The position numbers and the translations under genes are program-made. Below the pieces are notes generated by a model, which was not told the origin of the DNA, did no database searches, and worked only from the letters and a program-made list of their open reading frames with translations. From NCBI GenBank assembly GCA_964511185.1, contig CAZEDU010000107.1, positions 1-17,495 of the forward strand: a stretch of 17,495 nucleotides of DNA, in the 5' to 3' direction. This document shows positions 13,498 to 17,495 of this stretch, one piece after another. Origin of the DNA: CAZEDU01 sp964511185. Lineage in GTDB: Bacteria; Myxococcota; Myxococcia; Myxococcales; Myxococcaceae. Numbering within the stretch: position 1 is the stretch's first letter; each line of letters starts with the position of its first letter.

Positions 13498-15273
13498 GTG
13501 CGCCCGTGGTTGCTATTCGCGCTCCTGACCGGATTGCCGGCGTGGGCCACCGAGTTCGAGCAGTCGGTGGACCGCACCGAGGTCGGCACCGAAGACACCT
13601 TCCGTCTGACGGTGACGCTGTCTGATCCGCCGGAGGGCGCCAGCGTGCGCTTCCCCGAGAGCGACGACTTCGAGGTCCTCTCCCGGTCGAGCAGCACGCA
13701 GATGTCGTACCGGATGACCGGCGGCGCCGGCGTCATCAGCCGCGTTCAGACCTGGACGCTGGTGATGCGCGCCAACCGCGAGGGCACCTTGACGATTCCG
13801 CCCTCGTCGCTCACCGCCAGGGGGCTAAAGCCGCTGAAGACGCAGCCCATCCAGATGAAGGTGAAGCGCGGCCAGCTCGCGCCGTCATCCCCGCCGCCCC
13901 GCAGCTTTCCTTCCATCCCCAGCTTGCCGGACGGCTTGGAGGACTTCGGCTTCCCCGACATGAAGATCCCGCGCAACGACTCGGACGTCTTCATGAGGAT
14001 CTTCCTCGACAAGGAGCAGGTCTACCCAGGCGAGCAGGCGGCGCTGTCGGTCTACATCCTCTCGCGCGTCGACCTGCAGCAGACCGAGGCGTTGTCTCTG
14101 CCGAAGCTCAACGGCTTCTGGACCGAAGACTTGGAGAGCCCGCGCCAGCTGGTGCCCGAGCAGCGGATCGTCGGCGGGGTGCCGTACCGCGCGTACCTGC
14201 TCAAGCGCATCGCGCTGTTCCCGCTCAAGTCCGGCAAGCACACCATCGGCGCCGCCGAGGCGGACATCATCACCGGCTTTCTCTTCTCGGGGCACCGCGT
14301 GCATCGAAAGAGCAACGAGCTCGAGCTCGACGTCAAGCCGCTCCCGCCGGGCGCGCCGGACGGCTTCTTCGCCGGCAACGTCGGGCAGTGGCAGCTGTCG
14401 GTCGAGGCGGAGCCGCGCGAGGTCAAGCTCGGGGAGCCGATCACCGTGCGCGTGATCGCCGAAGGACGCGGGAACTTGAAGAACCTCTCGCTGCCGCGGC
14501 TGTCGCTGCCGCCCGCGCTCAAGGTCTACGACCCGACCACCACCGACAAGACGACGACGCTCAAGGACCGGCTCGGCGGTCGCCGCACGCAGGAGTACCT
14601 GGTGACCGCGCAGCAGACGGGCCGCTTCACCCTGCCGCCGCTCGAGCTCGTCACCTTCGATCCCTTGACGGACAAGTACGAGACGAAAGCCACCGCGCCC
14701 ATCGAGCTCACCATCCTCGCCGGCCCGGGCGGGCAGGCCGTCGCATCCGATGGCCCGAAGAACAAGCTCGAGTCGCAGGGCCTGCGGCCGATTCGACATC
14801 AAGCCGAGTTCGTGCCGCCGTCGCCCCCGGTCTGGCGGCGCGCCTTCTACTGGCCTTCGGTCGTCGCGCCGGTGGCGCTGTTCCTCTTGGTCTCCGCGGT
14901 CGGCTACGCGCGCGGGGCGATGCGCAAGACCGACCCGCTCACCGAGAAGAAGCGGCAGGCAAAGCACGCCAAGAGCCGCCTTGCCCAGGCCGAAAAGCTC
15001 AAGGGCGAGGACCCGGCGCTCTTCTACGCGGAGCTCGAGCGCGCCTTGAAGACGTTCCTCGAGGCGAAGCTGGGCGAGCCGGTGGGGGGACTGACGCGCG
15101 ATCGGCTCGCCGAGCGGCTGGTGGAGCTCCAGGTGCCGACGACGACGCAGGCGTTGGTGCTGCAGGGGCTGGAGACGTGCGAGCTGGGCCGCTACGCGCC
15201 GGGCGGGGCGGGTCCGTCGGCGCGGGAGCGCGCGCTGCAAACGGTCGAGGGCGCGATGGAGGGCTGGCGATGA
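13498..15273 (+). CDS. batD: BatD: Ig-like domain membrane protein
   Basis: The product is 591 aa. GTG 13498 is the start, 4 nt after batC, with AAGGA (13482-13486) upstream. It gives a signal peptide MRPWLLFALLTGLPAWA. The frame is open further upstream only as a shadow of batC. The protein is a long periplasmic head of tandem Ig-like beta domains: 'SVDRTEVGTEDTFRLTVTLS' begins the first (~20-125), and later blocks include 'FLDKEQVYPGEQAALSVYIL' and 'EAEPREVKLGEPITVRVIAE'. One transmembrane helix (~452-472) and a helical cytosolic tail with 'DPALFYAELERALKTFLEAK' and 'CELGRYAP' follow. This is the standard BatD (PF13584-type) layout and size. A Pro/Ser-rich spacer (~128-145) links the first two domains. 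It is probably the periplasmic partner of BatA/B. It ends in an ATGA overlap with batE. Confidence 0.92.
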   Translation: MRPWLLFALLTGLPAWATEFEQSVDRTEVGTEDTFRLTVTLSDPPEGASVRFPESDDFEVLSRSSSTQMSYRMTGGAGVISRVQTWTLVMRANREGTLTIPPSSLTARGLKPLKTQPIQMKVKRGQLAPSSPPPRSFPSIPSLPDGLEDFGFPDMKIPRNDSDVFMRIFLDKEQVYPGEQAALSVYILSRVDLQQTEALSLPKLNGFWTEDLESPRQLVPEQRIVGGVPYRAYLLKRIALFPLKSGKHTIGAAEADIITGFLFSGHRVHRKSNELELDVKPLPPGAPDGFFAGNVGQWQLSVEAEPREVKLGEPITVRVIAEGRGNLKNLSLPRLSLPPALKVYDPTTTDKTTTLKDRLGGRRTQEYLVTAQQTGRFTLPPLELVTFDPLTDKYETKATAPIELTILAGPGGQAVASDGPKNKLESQGLRPIRHQAEFVPPSPPVWRRAFYWPSVVAPVALFLLVSAVGYARGAMRKTDPLTEKKRQAKHAKSRLAQAEKLKGEDPALFYAELERALKTFLEAKLGEPVGGLTRDRLAERLVELQVPTTTQALVLQGLETCELGRYAPGGAGPSARERALQTVEGAMEGWR

Positions 15274-16004
15274 ACGCGCTCGTGCTCTCGGTCGTCCTCG
15301 CGCAAGCCTACTACACGCCGCAAGAGGCAGCCGACATCTTCGCGCAGGCGAACGCCCGCTACGCGCAAGGTGACCCGGCGGGCGCGGCGGAGGGCTACCA
15401 GCGGCTGCTCGACCGCGGCTTCGGCGGATCCGATGTGCTCTTCAACCTGGGCACCGCGCACCTGGCGCAGGGCAGGCTGGGCGAGGCGGTCTTGTCCTTG
15501 GAGCGCGCGCGGCGGCAGGGCGGGGGCGAAGACGTCGAGGCCCACCTGGCGATGGCGCGCGCCCAGCAGGTCGACCAAGTGGTGGGAGCCCAGGCCGAAG
15601 AGCCCTTCCTCCACCGCCTGGCCCTCGCCACGCCGCAGGCCGGGGTCTGCTACGCCTTCCTCGTGTTCTGGACGCTCGGCTTCGCCGCGCTCCTTGCGCG
15701 CAAGTCCCTCTCCGCTCGCCGGGGCACCTGGCTCGCCGCCGCGGTGGTCTGCTTCCTCTTGGCGGGCGTGACGGGCGCCTTGGTCGCGACGCACATGTAC
15801 GTCCAGGAGCGCTGGCGCGAAGCGGTGGTGCTGCCGTCCGCCCTGCAAGTGAGAGAGCTGCCCCAGGAGCTGGCGAAGACATCGTTCGAAGTGCACGCCG
15901 GTTTGAAGGTGCGCCTGCTCGAGTCCGCCGGTAACTTCGTGCGTATTCGCCTGCCCAACGGGTTAGAAGGTTGGGTCCAGAAGGAAGGCGTCGGGGAAAT
16001 ATGA
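15270..16004 (+). CDS. batE: BatE: TPR and SH3-like domain membrane protein
   Basis: The product is 244 aa with start ATG 15270 in the ATGA overlap with batD. The protein has a short hydrophobic N-terminus (1-13), then TPR-type helices (~20-105: 'FAQANARYAQGDPAGAAEGY', 'LFNLGTAHLAQGRLGEAVLS'). Two transmembrane helices (~124-143 and ~154-173) and a C-terminal bacterial SH3 domain (~184-241: 'ALQVRELP', 'FEVHAGLKVRLLE', 'FVRIRLPNGLEGWV') follow. This is the usual BatE order. SH3 domains of this kind often bind peptidoglycan stems or proteins; here the target is unknown. It ends in an ATGA overlap with the ABC ATPase gene, which ties the Bat module to the transporter. Confidence 0.9.
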   Translation: MNALVLSVVLAQAYYTPQEAADIFAQANARYAQGDPAGAAEGYQRLLDRGFGGSDVLFNLGTAHLAQGRLGEAVLSLERARRQGGGEDVEAHLAMARAQQVDQVVGAQAEEPFLHRLALATPQAGVCYAFLVFWTLGFAALLARKSLSARRGTWLAAAVVCFLLAGVTGALVATHMYVQERWREAVVLPSALQVRELPQELAKTSFEVHAGLKVRLLESAGNFVRIRLPNGLEGWVQKEGVGEI

Positions 16005-16702
16005 TCGAAGTGCTCGGAGCCACCAAGGTCTACCGTCGCGGCAAGACCGAGGTGCGCGCCCTCAACCACGCGACCCTCTCGGTCCCCAAGGGACAGTTCC
16101 TTTCGGTGATGGGCGCTTCGGGCTCCGGCAAGAGCACGCTGCTCAACCTCCTGGGCGCGCTCGACACGCCCACCTCGGGGACCATCCGCATCGCCAACCA
16201 GGAGATCTCCAAGCTCTCCGACGGCGAGCTGTCGAAGTTCCGCCGCGAGAAGCTGGGCTTCATCTTCCAGTTCTTCAATTTGCTGCCCACCCTGACCGCG
16301 CTGGAGAACGTCGTGCTGCCCGCGCTGCTCTCGGGCAAGTCGCGCGGCGCGCTCGACGCACAGGCGCGCGCGCTGCTCGAGTCGGTGGGACTCAAGGGTC
16401 GGGACCACCACCGCCCCGACGAGCTGTCCGGCGGCGAGATGCAGCGCGTGGCGGTCGCGCGGGCCTTGCTGCTCGAGCCGGCCTTGCTCCTCGCCGACGA
16501 GCCGACCGGCAACCTCGACTCGAAGACGGGCGCCGAGGTCCTGAGGCTCATTCGCGAGGCGACCCGCGCGCGCCACCTCACCGTGGTGATGGTGACGCAC
16601 GACGCGAAGGCGGCGGAGGTCGGCGACCGCATCGTGCGGCTGGCCGACGGACAGATCGTCGGCGACGAGATGCTGGTCTCACCCGTGAGCGGGGTCGGCT
16701 AG
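16001..16702 (+). CDS. ABC transporter ATP-binding protein, LolD/MacB type
   Basis: The product is 233 aa with start ATG 16001 in the ATGA overlap with batE. An in-frame ATG at 15971 inside batE is rejected. Motifs: Walker A GASGSGKST (38-46), Q-loop Gln90 in 'FIFQFFNLLPTLTALENV', signature LSGGE (142-146) with QRVAVARAL, Walker B LLLADE (162-167) followed by PTGNLDSKTG, and H-loop His200. The 'FNLLPTLTALENV' and 'GNLD' features place it in the LolD/MacB/FtsE subgroup, whose permeases are of FtsX/MacB type. One is encoded 3 nt downstream. These systems are mechanotransmission exporters or lipoprotein-extraction pumps, not importers. The substrate is unknown. A LolD identity would need LolC/E partners. 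Confidence 0.93.
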   Translation: MIEVLGATKVYRRGKTEVRALNHATLSVPKGQFLSVMGASGSGKSTLLNLLGALDTPTSGTIRIANQEISKLSDGELSKFRREKLGFIFQFFNLLPTLTALENVVLPALLSGKSRGALDAQARALLESVGLKGRDHHRPDELSGGEMQRVAVARALLLEPALLLADEPTGNLDSKTGAEVLRLIREATRARHLTVVMVTHDAKAAEVGDRIVRLADGQIVGDEMLVSPVSGVG

Positions 16703-16705
16703 CGC

Positions 16706-17495
16706 ATGCTGCACCTGCTTCGCCTGGTCAGCGTCCGCCACCTGCTGGACGCGCCGCTGCGGTCGATCCTCACCGTGTTCGGCGTGGCGGTCGGCGTCGC
16801 GACCATGGTGAGCGTCACCTCGCTCAACCGCACCGTGATGGGCGCGTTCCGCTCGACGGTCGACACCATCGCGGGCAAGGCGGACCTCACCATCGCCGGC
16901 ACGCAGACCGGCTTCGACGAAGCGCTGCTCGAGCAGGTCAAGGCGGTGCCCGGGGTCGCGCACGTCTCGCCCGCGATCACCGCCATCGCGCCGGTGAAGG
17001 GCGCGCCCGGGGTCAGCCTGTACGTGATGGGCGTCGACGTGCTCGACGACGGGTACTTCCGCACCTACGAAGGGGTCGACCGGGACATCGGCTCGCTCGC
17101 CGACGACCTGGAGTTCCTCAACTCCACCGACCGGCTGCTCGTCTCGGAGCGCTTCGCGAAGGAGCGCGGCCTTCAGGTGGGCGACGGCTTCGAGCTGATC
17201 ACGCCGTCGGGCGCGCAGACGTTCTACGTGCACGCGCTGGTCAAAGAGACCGGGCCGGTGAAGGCGTTCGGCGGCTCGGTGGCGGTGATGTTCCTCGCCT
17301 CGGCGCAGGAGGCGTTCGGCCGCGGCCGCAACATCGACCGCATCGACGTGGCGGTGGCGCAGGGGCTCGACCCCGACGTGGTGAAGCAGCGGCTGCAGGC
17401 GGCGGTCGGTCCGTCGCTGGAGATCGAGCGGCCCGACCGGCGCGGCCAGAGCGTCGAGAAGATGGTCCGCGGCTTCCAGACGGGCCTCAACCTGG
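16706..17495 (+). CDS. FtsX/MacB-type ABC permease, 3' truncated by window end
   Basis: ATG 16706 lies 3 nt after the ATPase stop, and the frame stays open to the window edge (263 full codons), so the 3' part is missing. The N-terminus 'LRLVSVRHLLDAPLRSILTV' then 'FGVAVGVATMVSVTSL' is the amphipathic helix plus TM1 (~18-40) of MacB/LolC/FtsX permeases. The following ~200 residues are the MacB_PCD-like periplasmic domain: 'DLTIAG', 'VPGVAHVSPAI', 'YVMGVDVLDDGYFRTYEG', 'DRLLVSERFAKERGLQVGDG'. TM2-TM4 should lie beyond the window. It pairs with the upstream ATPase. The periplasmic domain could contact BatD/BatE or an outer-membrane partner, which is speculation. No lipobox is present. Confidence 0.88.
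   Translation, partial: MLHLLRLVSVRHLLDAPLRSILTVFGVAVGVATMVSVTSLNRTVMGAFRSTVDTIAGKADLTIAGTQTGFDEALLEQVKAVPGVAHVSPAITAIAPVKGAPGVSLYVMGVDVLDDGYFRTYEGVDRDIGSLADDLEFLNSTDRLLVSERFAKERGLQVGDGFELITPSGAQTFYVHALVKETGPVKAFGGSVAVMFLASAQEAFGRGRNIDRIDVAVAQGLDPDVVKQRLQAAVGPSLEIERPDRRGQSVEKMVRGFQTGLNL

Overview
The window reads as a high-GC chromosomal segment from a myxobacterium-like member of Myxococcota. The evidence is codon positions saturated with G/C, many GTG starts, secreted proteins with Asp-rich 'CxDGxDDDxDGxxDC' repeats, and a long Asp-Gly-Gly/Asp-Ala-Gly linker typical of that group. This is an inference from style and gene content. No rRNA or species marker is present, and I see no tRNA, CRISPR array or insertion sequence.

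Region 1 (1-4561, + strand) is a cell-envelope cluster. It holds a 5'-truncated LpoB-like protein, a small Cys/Asp-rich lipoprotein, a predicted outer-membrane beta-barrel, an unrecognised probable secreted protein, a second complete LpoB-like lipoprotein and a COG3014-type lipoprotein. The LpoB + COG3014 pairing is a known conserved neighbourhood. The two LpoB-like genes are clear paralogues here and bracket three other envelope genes. Spacing is mostly 3-27 nt, so much of this is probably one or two operons. A calpain-type (C2) cysteine protease with an intact Cys-His-Asn triad follows at 4613.

Region 2 (5624-6915, - strand) is a short inverted block. It contains a DUF6932-like protein with a nucleotidyltransferase-type GS...DxD signature and a small secreted protein of unknown function. 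Related short GC palindromes (GGGGrCyGTCCCy) lie on both sides of the DUF6932-like gene. A ZIP-family metal transporter (6987-7742, +) is divergent from this block.

Region 3 (7800-17495, + strand) is a complete MoxR/Bat operon: MoxR AAA+ ATPase, DUF58 vWA protein, a BatD/DUF4381-like membrane protein, BatA, BatB, BatC (TPR), BatD and BatE (TPR + SH3). It runs straight into a LolD/MacB-type ABC ATPase and the start of its FtsX/MacB-type permease, which is cut by the window edge. Most junctions from DUF58 to the ATPase are 4-nt ATGA/GTGA overlaps, so translation is probably coupled. MoxR-type ATPases are thought to act as chaperones on vWA-domain partners. Here the membrane-anchored vWA proteins (BatA/B), the Ig-like/TPR/SH3 partners (BatC/D/E) and an ABC exporter appear to be co-expressed as one envelope module.

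Nothing in the window is a clearly new defence or mobile system. The most unusual points are the ABC transporter fused by overlap to the bat operon, the BatC low-complexity linker, the bacterial calpain, the inverted DUF6932 block with flanking palindromes, and the duplicated LpoB-like proteins.
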